Below are positions 1 through 8,632 of a stretch of DNA of 64,000 bases, piece by piece. Below the pieces are notes generated by a model. That model was not told the origin of the DNA. It ran no database searches and saw only the letters and a list, made by a program, of their open reading frames with translations. This DNA is from an uncultured Porphyromonadaceae bacterium (GTDB taxonomy: Bacteria; Bacteroidota; Bacteroidia; Bacteroidales; Muribaculaceae), in contig CABTZK010000004.1 of assembly GCA_902489275.1 (NCBI GenBank), forward strand, positions 1 through 64,000. The letters are read 5' to 3'. Each line of letters starts with the position of its first letter. The first letter of the stretch is position 1. A program made the translations under genes and the position numbers.

Positions 1-569
1 CTGACCAGGAGCGCTGCCAGTATCTCGCCGACCTGCTCCCCCATTGCAAAATCGTGCATGGCGACGCTACCGACAACGAACTCCTCACCGAAGAGGGCAT
101 TGCCGACATCGACGTGTTTGCGGCGTTGAGCGACCACAGCGAGACCAACATCCTGAGTTGCCTGATGGCTAAGGAGAAAGGGATAAAAAAGACCATTGCC
201 GAGGTGGAAAGCATCCAGTTTATCAATGAGGCCGAAAGCCTGAACATCGGCACCATCATCAACAAGAAGCTGCTGGCATCGAGCCGCATTTTCCAAATTC
301 TGCTCGACAGCGACGTGAACAACGCGCGATGCCTGGCCCTGGCCGACGCCGAGGTGGCCGAGGTGATTATCGACGACGGCAACAGCAAGGCCTGCAGGCG
401 CTTAGTGAAAGACTTGGGGCTTCCGCGCGACATCACGATTGCCGGTATCGTGCGCGACGGCCATGGGATGCTCGTGAAAGGCGACAGCCAGCTCCAGGTG
501 GGCGACCACGTGTGCCTGTTCTGCCTGGCAGGAGCGTTTAAGAAATTAGACAAGTACTTTGGCAAATGA
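1..569 (+). CDS. trkA: Trk potassium uptake regulator TrkA, C-terminal part
   Basis: This is the cytoplasmic NAD-binding subunit that gates the TrkH potassium channel. The reading frame is already open at base 3 and the gene begins outside the window. About 188 residues remain of the roughly 450 usual for TrkA, covering the end of the second RCK/TrkA-N domain and the final TrkA-C domain. HGDATDNELLTEEGI, followed by a DVF-ALSD-SETNI-S block and the K-A-EV-S stretch, matches the conserved second-half signature of TrkA. The GTG at 54 lies inside the conserved KIVHGDAT region and is not the start. The stop overlaps the trkH start in ATGA (566-569), so the two genes are translationally coupled. 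Confidence 0.93.
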   Translation, partial: DQERCQYLADLLPHCKIVHGDATDNELLTEEGIADIDVFAALSDHSETNILSCLMAKEKGIKKTIAEVESIQFINEAESLNIGTIINKKLLASSRIFQILLDSDVNNARCLALADAEVAEVIIDDGNSKACRRLVKDLGLPRDITIAGIVRDGHGMLVKGDSQLQVGDHVCLFCLAGAFKKLDKYFGK

Positions 570-2044
570 GGAGCACGAATAGTCAAAACATCAACTTCCC
601 TATCGTGTTGCGCGTGATGGGGTGGCTGCTCATGATTGAGGCCCTGTTCATGTGTGTGCCGATGGGGATTTCCTGGCTCTACGGCGAGTCACAGTCGATG
701 CGATCGTTTCTCTACTCGGTCGTCATCACGCTTGCAGTGGGCTTCTCCATGACCACATTCCTGCACCCAAGTTCCTTGAGGATGCAGCGCCGCGAGGGCC
801 TGCTGCTCACGGCAGTGATATGGGTTTTCTTCTCGGCCTTCGGGATGCTCCCCTTCCTGTTCTCAGGAACGCTGCACAGCGCGACCGACGCGTTTTTTGA
901 GACCATGTCGGGATTCACGACCACGGGATCAACGGTGATTCGCGACATCGACCACACCGCCCGCGGCATTCTGTTCTGGCGCAGCATGACCCAATGGATT
1001 GGTGGAATGGGCATTATCCTCTTCACGCTCGCTGTGCTCCCCATGCTCAACCACAAGGGCGGCATAGCCATGTTTAATGCCGAGGTGACAGGCATCACCC
1101 ACGACCGGTTGCACCCGCGCGTGAGCCAATCGGCCAAATTCCTGTGGAGCGTGTATCTTGTGTTCAGCGTCATGATGTCGCTGCTGCTGGCCATGGGTCC
1201 CATGGGGTGGTTCGACGGCGTGTGCCACACGATGTCGACCTTGTCGACCGGCGGTTTCTCAACCAACAGCATGGGCGTGAACCATTGGCACGACTATTAC
1301 TCAACTTGGGTGATCATGGCGTTCATGTTCATTGGCGGCGTGAATTTCCCGCTGATAGCCAAGGTCGCTCACGCCGGGCCCAAGGTGCTGTTGAAGAGCG
1401 ACACGTTCAAGTGGTATGTGGGCATGGTTGTGGTAACTATTGGCATCATTTGGCTTCATTTGCTTCACAAGGGGCTTCTCAACGGCCATGCCGAGATTGC
1501 CTTGTTTTCGGCTTTCGACACCATCTCGGCCATCACGTCGACGGGCTTCTCAACCTTTGACTACGAGCACACGGGCGAGTTTATCCCGTTCTTCCTGATG
1601 ATAGCGATGTCTTTTGGCGCAATGGCGGGCTCTACCTCTGGCGCTGCCAAAATCGACCGGATGATTGTGCTGTTCAAGAACACGCGCAACGAGTTCTACC
1701 GGGTGCTTCACCCCAACGCGGTGACATCGGTACACATCGAGAACCGGGCACTCCCTCACGACGTTGTGAGCAAGGTCCTTGCATTCTTAGCCACCTATGC
1801 GATTGTTCTCATCGCGGTGGCTCTCTTCTTGAGCATGCAGGGCGTGCCCCTGCTCGACTCGCTATTCACCTCGGCCTCTGCCCTGGGCAACGTTGGCTTG
1901 GGCTACGGGGTCACATCGTCGGGGTCCTTTGCGCTCCTGTCAAACGCGGCCAAGTGGCTGCTATCGTTTGAGATGATGATCGGGCGCCTTGAGCTGTTTA
2001 CCGTGCTGGTCATCTTCACCAGGAACTTTTGGGTTAAAGATTAA
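566..2044 (+). CDS. trkH: Trk potassium transporter membrane subunit TrkH
   Basis: This is the potassium-translocating inner-membrane subunit that works with TrkA. Its 492 residues carry the expected succession of hydrophobic helices. Four pore-loop/filter segments are visible: GFTTTGSTV (about residue 115), LSTGGFSTNS (about 225), ITSTGFSTFDY (about 320) and ALGNVGLGYG (about 435). This four-repeat pattern is diagnostic of the SKT superfamily. The ATG overlaps the trkA stop by four bases. Length and all four repeats are intact. No terminator is seen before ftsK, which has its own promoter. Confidence 0.95.
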   Translation: MRSTNSQNINFPIVLRVMGWLLMIEALFMCVPMGISWLYGESQSMRSFLYSVVITLAVGFSMTTFLHPSSLRMQRREGLLLTAVIWVFFSAFGMLPFLFSGTLHSATDAFFETMSGFTTTGSTVIRDIDHTARGILFWRSMTQWIGGMGIILFTLAVLPMLNHKGGIAMFNAEVTGITHDRLHPRVSQSAKFLWSVYLVFSVMMSLLLAMGPMGWFDGVCHTMSTLSTGGFSTNSMGVNHWHDYYSTWVIMAFMFIGGVNFPLIAKVAHAGPKVLLKSDTFKWYVGMVVVTIGIIWLHLLHKGLLNGHAEIALFSAFDTISAITSTGFSTFDYEHTGEFIPFFLMIAMSFGAMAGSTSGAAKIDRMIVLFKNTRNEFYRVLHPNAVTSVHIENRALPHDVVSKVLAFLATYAIVLIAVALFLSMQGVPLLDSLFTSASALGNVGLGYGVTSSGSFALLSNAAKWLLSFEMMIGRLELFTVLVIFTRNFWVKD

Positions 2045-2061
2045 GAAAAGTGCTCAAAACA

Positions 2062-2093
2062 TTTGATTCGTTAGAAAGAAACCCGTAAATTTA
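2062..2093 (+). promoter_or_regulatory. Bacteroidetes-type promoter for ftsK
   Basis: TTTG at 2062-2065 and TAAATTTA at 2086-2093 are separated by 20 nt. This fits the Bacteroidales -33/-7 pattern except that the last base of the -7 box is A, not G. Transcription would begin near 2100, about 20 nt before the GTG start of ftsK. Confidence 0.55.
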
Positions 2094-2120
2094 CACTTCC
2101 AAACAAGAAAGGAGACCATA

Positions 2121-4574
2121 GTGACCAAAGACACGACCTACAATCCCGACATCACAGGAATACGTGAAAACGAGGAATTCAAGAAAGTAGAGGCCGCCAA
2201 GAAAAGGGCCCAAGAGGAAAACCAGACGCTTGCCCAGCGATTTGCCAACTTTTTCCGCAACGGGCGCACACGTTTTGCCGTGGGTAGCATTTTCCTGCTC
2301 ACGGGCATCTACAGCCTCATCGCTTTCTTGTCGTTCATCTTTGGCGCGGGCGAGGCCGACCAGACCCGCGAGATTTACTACAGCGCCCTTCAAAACGCGC
2401 GCCAGCCAGGAGTCATCCACAACGTTGTGGGCTCGCTGGGCGCAACCCTCTCGGAAACGCTCATGCGCAATGGCTTTGGCTTAGCGTCATTCATCATCGT
2501 GCTGTGGTTAGTGACGATTGCCATCCGCTTCTTACGCAAGGGTCAAAAGACCTATTTTTACAGTTACACACTCATCTGCCTGTTCAGCTTGCTTACCCTC
2601 TCGCTCATCATTGGCCTCGCTACCCGGATGACGGGATTTGACCCGCTTCATTTCCCCTTAGGCGGCTATTTTGGGAAATACGCCAACGTGTTGCTGCAAG
2701 GGCTGATGGGCGACTACGGCATGATCGCCGTGAACCTGTTGTTAGGTCTCATCTGGTGCCTGCTGTGCTACAAGACGCTGCGCGGCATCTACCACAAGGT
2801 GCAAAAGGCGCTCCCGGCTCGGCGCGCCTACGACGGGGAAGAGGATAGCCAGCCTTCTCACTCAAGCTCAGAGTTCCTGGGCGACAACAAGAGCGACAGC
2901 AGCGCGGGGAAAGAGCAGCCACAAGCGCCTGACCCGGGCGAGAAGAAACCCAAGAAGAAAGATAGAACCCCCACACCCCAAGGCGGCGCCACCACCATGC
3001 CTCCCATCAGCCAGGCACATGGCATCGAGAACCTGAAAGACCCCACGGGCGAGTACCGCCACTACCGCTTTCCACCGCTTGAGCTGCTGAATGACCAGAA
3101 GATGAAAACCGACAGCGTTGACATCGAGGAACAGGAGACCAACAAGAGACGCATCACCGAGACCTTGAACAACTACGGCATTCAAATCAAGAAGATTGAG
3201 GTGCACGTGGGGCCCACCGTCACGCTCTTCGAGATTATTCCCGAGGATGGCGTGCGCATCTCCAAGATACGCGGGCTGGAAGACGACATCGCGCTGAGCC
3301 TTTCCGCACTGGGCATTCGCATCATTGCCCCCATGCCCGGGCGCGGCACGATTGGCATCGAGGTACCCAACCGCGAGGCACAGACCGTCCCCATCCGCCA
3401 GGTGCTGGGCTCCGTCAAGTTTCAAGAGTCAAGCGCAAAGCTGCCATTGGCGCTTGGGTGCACCGTGAGCAACGACATCTTCGTTGCAGACCTCACCAAG
3501 ATGCCCCACCTGCTCGTCGCAGGCGCTACTGGCAAGGGCAAATCGGTGGGATTGAACACCATTATCGCATCGCTACTCTACAAGAAAGGCCCATCGGAAC
3601 TCAAGTTAATCCTCATTGACCCCAAGCGCGTGGAGTTTAGTATCTACGCCAGTTTAGAGAAATACTACTTTGCGCGCGTGCCGGGCGAGGAGCGCTGCAT
3701 CGTGACCGACACCAGCAAGGTGGTGAAAACCCTGAATTGCCTCGTGCAGGAGATGGAAAACCGCTACAAGGTGCTTGAGGAGGTTAAAGAGCGCAAAATT
3801 GAGGACTACAACAAGCTGTGGAAAAGAGAGCTGCGCAACGCGCTGGATGCCGATGGCAAGCCCCGCTACACCTACATGCCCTATATCGTGTGCATTATCG
3901 ACGAGTTTAGCGACATGATTATGGGTGTCGGTAAAGAGGTGGAGACACCCATCGTGCGCATTGCCCAGAAAGCCCGCGCCGTGGGCATCCACATGATCAT
4001 TGCCACCCAGCGCCCCTCAGCCAAGGTGATCACGGGGCTGATCAAGGGCAATTTCCCGGGGCGCATGGCCTTTGCGGTATCGCAAAACATCGACAGCCGC
4101 ATCATTCTGGATCGCAGTGGAGCCGAGCGCCTCATTGGCCGCGGCGATATGCTCTTCTCCGTCGATGGAGAGATTAGCCGGCTGCAATGCCCGTTTATCG
4201 ACACGCCTGAAATCATCAAGATTTGCGACTACATCAAGGAGCAAGAGGACAACGACCTTGACGTGGCTCACGAGCAGCCCTACGAGTTGCCCGAATACGT
4301 CGCGCCCGTTGAAGGAGACAGCCAAGGCAGCGGCATGACCAATAGCCTCAACGACCGTGACCCGCTCTTTGAGGAAATCGCCCAATGGGTAGTCCAAAGC
4401 GACACCGCCTCGACATCGAGCGTGCAGCGCCGCTACAGCATTGGCTACAACCGCGCGGGGCGCATCATGGACCAGCTGGAGGCCGCTGGCATCGTGGGAC
4501 CCGCAACTGGCGGAAAGCCCCGAAAGGTGCTGCTCACGCCCATGGATGTCGAGCAGCTCTACGGCGGCCATTAA
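2121..4574 (+). CDS. ftsK: DNA translocase FtsK
   Basis: FtsK is a division-septum DNA pump that clears the chromosome terminus. The start is GTG at 2121 behind AAAGGAG. The 817 residues hold four membrane segments (about 51-75, 120-137, 146-167, 199-216), a charged linker (about 230-310), then alpha/beta motor domains. Walker A is GATGKGKS at residues 468-475, Walker B is VCIIDEFSD, and the ATQRPS and GAERLIGRGDMLF blocks follow. The last 60 residues form the winged-helix gamma domain that reads KOPS-type sequences (RAGRIMDQLEAAGIVGP). Length is normal. A LolA-like gene follows after 60 nt. Confidence 0.97.
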   Translation: MTKDTTYNPDITGIRENEEFKKVEAAKKRAQEENQTLAQRFANFFRNGRTRFAVGSIFLLTGIYSLIAFLSFIFGAGEADQTREIYYSALQNARQPGVIHNVVGSLGATLSETLMRNGFGLASFIIVLWLVTIAIRFLRKGQKTYFYSYTLICLFSLLTLSLIIGLATRMTGFDPLHFPLGGYFGKYANVLLQGLMGDYGMIAVNLLLGLIWCLLCYKTLRGIYHKVQKALPARRAYDGEEDSQPSHSSSEFLGDNKSDSSAGKEQPQAPDPGEKKPKKKDRTPTPQGGATTMPPISQAHGIENLKDPTGEYRHYRFPPLELLNDQKMKTDSVDIEEQETNKRRITETLNNYGIQIKKIEVHVGPTVTLFEIIPEDGVRISKIRGLEDDIALSLSALGIRIIAPMPGRGTIGIEVPNREAQTVPIRQVLGSVKFQESSAKLPLALGCTVSNDIFVADLTKMPHLLVAGATGKGKSVGLNTIIASLLYKKGPSELKLILIDPKRVEFSIYASLEKYYFARVPGEERCIVTDTSKVVKTLNCLVQEMENRYKVLEEVKERKIEDYNKLWKRELRNALDADGKPRYTYMPYIVCIIDEFSDMIMGVGKEVETPIVRIAQKARAVGIHMIIATQRPSAKVITGLIKGNFPGRMAFAVSQNIDSRIILDRSGAERLIGRGDMLFSVDGEISRLQCPFIDTPEIIKICDYIKEQEDNDLDVAHEQPYELPEYVAPVEGDSQGSGMTNSLNDRDPLFEEIAQWVVQSDTASTSSVQRRYSIGYNRAGRIMDQLEAAGIVGPATGGKPRKVLLTPMDVEQLYGGH

Positions 4575-4634
4575 ACCCTGGCACGCTAATTGCAGTCACC
4601 ACACAAGACCAAACGCAGAAAAAACGCACTGACA

Positions 4635-5216
4635 ATGAAAAAGATTCTATTGCTCATCGCAATGATGACAGCCACGCTGTGCCAAGCGCAAAACGCATCA
4701 GCCATCTTCAACCGCACCATCGCAGCCTACCAAAAGGCCGGGGCGGTGAGCGCCAATTACGCCATGGGATCGAGCCACGGGACGATTGTGATGAAAGGCA
4801 GCCAATTCCGCATCTTGGCCAACAATCTCAAGGCCTGGTATGACGGCAAGACCCAGTGGACCTACACCACTGCCACTGGCGAGGTGAATGTGACCGCCCC
4901 CACTTCCAAGGAGCTGGTGATGGTGAACCCCCTTGCAGCGGCCTCGGCCCTGAAAACCGGCTACACCATGACCGCCAAAAAAACAGGGCGCTCCCACGTC
5001 CTCATCCTCAAGCCCAAGAAAAGAAGCAACGTGAAGGCGATCACGCTCTACATTTCCAGCAACTACGTGCTTCAAAAAGCGGTTTACACGACTAAAAGCA
5101 GAAGCGAGACCCTGAAAATCAGCAACTACAAGACCCATGTGGCTACCAGCGGCAGCACCTTTAAATTTTCCAAAAACATGGTGCCCCGCGGAACTGAAGT
5201 GGTCGACTTGAGATAA
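4635..5216 (+). CDS. LolA-like outer-membrane lipoprotein carrier
   Basis: This is a periplasmic LolA/LolB-fold protein of 193 residues from the ATG at 4635, where a clear signal peptide begins (MKKILLLIAMMTATLCQAQ). The in-frame TTG at 4590 would put 15 polar residues before the signal and is unlikely. The mature part resembles LolA: a sequence with GTIVMKGSQFRI, the WYDGKTQWTY strand typical of the half-barrel, and NPLAAAS. It is expected to ferry lipoproteins or other acyl cargo across the periplasm. It lies between ftsK and trxB with gaps of 60 and 35 nt and may share their transcript. FtsK-LolA adjacency is common in Bacteroidales, as I recall. Confidence 0.8.
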   Translation: MKKILLLIAMMTATLCQAQNASAIFNRTIAAYQKAGAVSANYAMGSSHGTIVMKGSQFRILANNLKAWYDGKTQWTYTTATGEVNVTAPTSKELVMVNPLAAASALKTGYTMTAKKTGRSHVLILKPKKRSNVKAITLYISSNYVLQKAVYTTKSRSETLKISNYKTHVATSGSTFKFSKNMVPRGTEVVDLR

Positions 5217-5251
5217 AAATCACCCTTACAATATCGAAAACCAGAAAATCT

Positions 5252-6184
5252 ATGGAAAAATTTAAGTGCCTTATCATTGGCTCGGGACCCGCCGCCTACA
5301 CAGCGGCCATCTACCTGGCCCGCGCCAACGTGAAGAGTGTGCTCTATGCCGGCATCCTGCCTGGCGGACAACTCACTCAAACGACCCAAATCGAGAACTT
5401 TCCCGGCTTCCCCACTGGCATCGATGGCTTCGACCTCATGGAAAACATGCGCAACCAAGCCAAAAACTTAGGTGCGGAACTGCGCGAGGGCATCGTCACC
5501 AGCATTGACTTGAGCAAGCGCCCATTTGTGGCCACGATTGACCACGAGACCACCATCGAGGCCGAAACCGCGATTGTGGCCACTGGCGCATCGGCCAAGT
5601 ACCTCGGCCTCGACGACGAGAAGAAATATGCCGGGCAAGGTGTCTCGGCCTGCGCGACTTGCGACGGCTTCTTCTACCGCAAGAAAGTGGTGGCTGTCGT
5701 GGGTGGCGGCGACACAGCCTGCGAAGAGGCCAGCTACTTGAGCAACATGGCCAAGAAAGTCTACATGATTGTGCGCAAGCCCTACCTGCGCGCTTCGGCA
5801 GCCATGCAAAAACGCGTGGACGACATTGAAAACATTGAAATCCTGTACAACACCAACACGCTGGGCCTCTTTGGCGACAATGGTGTGGAAGGCGCTCACT
5901 TAGTGCGTTTTAAAGATACCGACAAGGAGGAACGTTTCGATGTCAACATCGATGGGTTCTTCCTGGCTATTGGACACAGCCCGGTGACTGCGTTCCTGGA
6001 AGGCCAAGTGGAATGCGACGAGCAAGGTTACATCAAGCTTCAAGGCGCTACTCAAGCCACAAGCGTTGAGGGAGTCTTTGCCGCTGGCGACGTGGCCGAC
6101 AACCGCTATCGTCAAGCCGTGGCAGCGGCTGGCAGTGGCTGCCGCGCCGCGCTCGACGTTGAGAAATTTCTCGCTGGGCAATAA
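5252..6184 (+). CDS. trxB: Thioredoxin-disulfide reductase
   Basis: TrxB transfers electrons from NADPH through FAD and a redox disulfide to thioredoxin. The 310 residues are the usual length for a low-molecular-weight bacterial TrxB. An N-terminal FAD-binding GSGPAAYTAAIYLARA, the redox CATCDG motif with both cysteines, an NADPH-binding VVGGGDTACEEASYL, and the closing FAD motif GVFAAGDVAD are all in order. It is cytoplasmic. A perfect palindrome just downstream (6230-6259) ends the transcript. Confidence 0.96.
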   Translation: MEKFKCLIIGSGPAAYTAAIYLARANVKSVLYAGILPGGQLTQTTQIENFPGFPTGIDGFDLMENMRNQAKNLGAELREGIVTSIDLSKRPFVATIDHETTIEAETAIVATGASAKYLGLDDEKKYAGQGVSACATCDGFFYRKKVVAVVGGGDTACEEASYLSNMAKKVYMIVRKPYLRASAAMQKRVDDIENIEILYNTNTLGLFGDNGVEGAHLVRFKDTDKEERFDVNIDGFFLAIGHSPVTAFLEGQVECDEQGYIKLQGATQATSVEGVFAAGDVADNRYRQAVAAAGSGCRAALDVEKFLAGQ

Positions 6185-6229
6185 GTCCCACATCGCAGCG
6201 TGAACTTCGCACCTTCCCCTCCCAACAAC

Positions 6230-6259
6230 AGCGGGACGCTCAACGTTGAGCGTCCCGCT
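6230..6259. terminator. Bidirectional terminator palindrome
   Basis: A 30-bp perfect palindrome runs from AGCGGGACGCTC to GAGCGTCCCGCT around AACGTT. It lies between the converging trxB (+) and the secreted-protein gene ending at 6297 (-). The T-run on either side is weak, but symmetry and position fit a shared terminator. Confidence 0.75.
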
Positions 6260-6296
6260 TCGTTATTTGGGGGATTAACCGAAAAATCGGGTTAGA

Positions 6297-7475
6297 TTAC
6301 TTGATAATCTTAGCAGCCACTTGGGTGCCATCGGTGTAGCGAGTCACCACGATGTTCACACCGTCGAATGGAGCAGTGCTTGACTGGCCGGCGAGGTTCA
6401 CATAGGTGGTGCTGGCCACTGTCTTGCTGGCATTCACATCGTTCACGGCGCTGGGTTCCTGGCCTGGATAGTTGAGCGTGAAGCCGTCTTTCATCGTCAG
6501 GGAAGTGTTATAGTTTCTGAACATAAAATAGCCTTTGGTCGATTGCAAAGTCCATGTGCCATTGAAAGTGACCTGCGTGTCGGTACCTTGACCCACAAGA
6601 GGACCATTGCCATAGATGGGGTCGCCATTCTCATCGTCGCCAGTGATGACAGCAAAAGAGAAAACGCCATATTTATCACCCGCGTCGAGAAGAGCCTGCA
6701 CTGGAATCTCAACGGTCTTGTCTTCCTTCATCACCATCTTCAGCAAAACACCCTTGTCGGCAAAGTTGGCAACGTAAGCCTCGGTCTTGTCTTCATTTTG
6801 CGAAACGAGCACATCACTTTCATCAGTGGATTCGCCGCTATTTTTCTTCGCCGTGTTGACCATCGAGGCATTGGAAAGCTCAATCATAGAACTGCCAAAA
6901 ATCAAATCTCCAAAGTATTGGCCTGCATACTGGCCTGACATAATAAATGTGGCGAATGGCGTAGTGATGTGGATTTGACTCGTTGTCTCATCAATCACAC
7001 CCTCGATGGGAGTTTCCAATTTGCTGACCTTGCCTTGCTCATCGACCGAAATGGCAAACATCTTGCAATCGCCACCAAGTTGAGGATTTTTATAGGTAAC
7101 CTGACCTGGAGCAATTGAAATCTTTTTGTCATTCAAGTTGACCGTTGCTTTAATCTTCGCGTCATCTAAGTTCAGGAATTTGTCGAAAATAATCTCATTC
7201 TCTTGGGTTCCTACAGTCACCGTGAGCATGTTGCATGCGGGATAAGCAGCCTCCTCAATCGGAATGTTGGTTTGAACGCGAGTACCCAGCAACTGGTCCA
7301 GGGAGATTGCCTTGAGGGGGGCATTGGATCTCAGCGCTTTCATCGGCGCTTGAACGGCTGACACTTGCACGGGGGCATTGGTAGGAATGTGTTGACGAAC
7401 AGGGACTTGTTCAATCAAGCCTGCATTAGCAGCCACTGCTGCGAGCGCAAAAACACTTAGTAATACTTTTTTCAT
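6297..7475 (-). CDS. Secreted protein of unknown function with C-terminal sorting-like tail
   Basis: I do not recognise the central domain. The 392-residue product starts with a clear signal peptide (MKKVLLSVFALAAVAANA) and continues with a beta-rich, Thr/Asn/Asp-rich body without cysteine pairs or an evident catalytic motif. The last 50 residues (SAVNDVNASK, then TTYVNLAGQSS, then GVNIVVTRYTDGTQVAAKIIK in part) look like the short C-terminal tails found on exported proteins of Bacteroidales, related in style to type IX sorting domains. It is therefore probably exported to the surface or periplasm. It stands alone between two hairpin or promoter regions. The leader has a TATATTTG -7 box and a pentanucleotide repeat. 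Confidence 0.7.
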   Translation of the reverse strand: MKKVLLSVFALAAVAANAGLIEQVPVRQHIPTNAPVQVSAVQAPMKALRSNAPLKAISLDQLLGTRVQTNIPIEEAAYPACNMLTVTVGTQENEIIFDKFLNLDDAKIKATVNLNDKKISIAPGQVTYKNPQLGGDCKMFAISVDEQGKVSKLETPIEGVIDETTSQIHITTPFATFIMSGQYAGQYFGDLIFGSSMIELSNASMVNTAKKNSGESTDESDVLVSQNEDKTEAYVANFADKGVLLKMVMKEDKTVEIPVQALLDAGDKYGVFSFAVITGDDENGDPIYGNGPLVGQGTDTQVTFNGTWTLQSTKGYFMFRNYNTSLTMKDGFTLNYPGQEPSAVNDVNASKTVASTTYVNLAGQSSTAPFDGVNIVVTRYTDGTQVAAKIIK

Positions 7476-7522
7476 AATACTTTAATTTTACTTAGTTTTA
7501 TTAGGTTAATAAAATAGGAGTA

Positions 7523-7540
7523 ATCTCATCTCATCTCATC
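7523..7540. repeat. Pentanucleotide tandem repeat in leader
   Basis: On the + strand, ATCTC units recur three times in tandem (atctc atctc atctc) between the predicted -7 box at 7578-7585 and the start codon at 7475. The array lies in the 5' leader of the secreted-protein gene. Confidence 0.6.
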
Positions 7541-7577
7541 ATCAAAGAAAGTTTATGTCTCATTGATAATATGGATG

Positions 7578-7585
7578 CAAATATA
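7578..7585 (-). promoter_or_regulatory. -7 box for the secreted-protein gene
   Basis: On the minus strand the sequence reads TATATTTG, matching TAnnTTTG. It would give a leader of about 95 nt. No TTTG is found at the expected -33 spacing. Confidence 0.45.
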
Positions 7586-7636
7586 TAGAATCAAAAAGAC
7601 ATGAGCAATTTTTTTGCTAAAAAAACGAGCAAAATT

Positions 7637-8632
7637 TCATCTCTCAATCATTTTGCCTTGCTGCTCCAGCCACTTGGCGGCCTCGGCACGGGCAGGCTTG
7701 CCTGTCGCCGTGAGTGGCACCCGGTCGATGTGCACGATGAGCCGCGGGCGCATAAAGCGGTTGAAAATGACACGGTCGCAAATTTCCTGGACCCGGCCGA
7801 GGCGATGGCTCTCGGTGAGCAGCGCCACGATTTCGCCAAACCGCGGATCCTTTTTCTTTGTAACGATGAAAAAGTCCTCAAGATGGGGCTTAAGCATTTC
7901 TTCCACTTTCTCCATCTGAACTTTAATGCCCCCGGTGTCAATCACATTGTCGACGCGCCCCAAGATGCGGAACCGCCGTCGGTCGGAGGCAATCTCGGCG
8001 CGGTCGTTGGTCTCCAGTCTTGACGGACACACCAAGGGCGCATCAATCACAAGACAGCCTCGTGCATCCACATCCACGCTCACGGTGCTGAAGGGCGTGT
8101 ACCACTCGCTGCACCCCCTGCCATTGAGCCGGCGCAGCGCGATGTGCGACAGCGTCTCGGTCATGCCGTAGGTGCTCCACACGGCATGAGGGAAATCGCG
8201 CAACTGCATGGCCAACTGCTCGTCGATAGCGCCACCGCCAATGATCAGGTGCCGGATGGCGCGCAGCTTTTCACGCTCTCGGGGCACCTTAAGCGACTCG
8301 ACAACTTGCAGCGGCACCATAGCGGCAAAGTCCAAATGAGCCGTCGCCAGCCGCTCAAGCGGATGCGCGCTCGGCGGCACGCTCAATAGCCGCATGTGGC
8401 GCTCTAAGGCGCGCACGACAAGCATTTTGCCGGCGATGTAGTCGAGCGGCAAGCACAGGAGCGCCGTGTCGCCGGCTTTCAAGCCCAGGAAATCGCACGT
8501 GATGCGTGCGCTGGCCCGCATGCGCTCTTTTTCCACTCGCATGGGCTTTGGAGTGCCCGTGCTGCCACTCGTGTGCACCATCACCGTGGGGCTATCGCTG
8601 TTCCACTCCCTCAAGAATTGGCCGAGATCCAT
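7637..8632 (-). CDS. menE: o-Succinylbenzoate-CoA ligase MenE
   Basis: MenE activates o-succinylbenzoate to its CoA thioester through an acyl-adenylate in menaquinone synthesis. The ANL-family P-loop HTSGSTGTPKPMRV is at residues 20-33, with the ITCD/GDTALLCLP region, STYGMTET, and the C-terminal hinge (RILGRVDNVIDTGG) and a late KPAR lysine. At 331 residues it is shorter than the 450-490 of E. coli or Bacillus MenE. The short form with a trimmed N-terminal subdomain is usual in Bacteroidetes. The start overlaps the 3' end of menC by 22 nt. It is the last gene of the menDBCE run. Confidence 0.9.
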   Translation of the reverse strand: MDLGQFLREWNSDSPTVMVHTSGSTGTPKPMRVEKERMRASARITCDFLGLKAGDTALLCLPLDYIAGKMLVVRALERHMRLLSVPPSAHPLERLATAHLDFAAMVPLQVVESLKVPREREKLRAIRHLIIGGGAIDEQLAMQLRDFPHAVWSTYGMTETLSHIALRRLNGRGCSEWYTPFSTVSVDVDARGCLVIDAPLVCPSRLETNDRAEIASDRRRFRILGRVDNVIDTGGIKVQMEKVEEMLKPHLEDFFIVTKKKDPRFGEIVALLTESHRLGRVQEICDRVIFNRFMRPRLIVHIDRVPLTATGKPARAEAAKWLEQQGKMIER

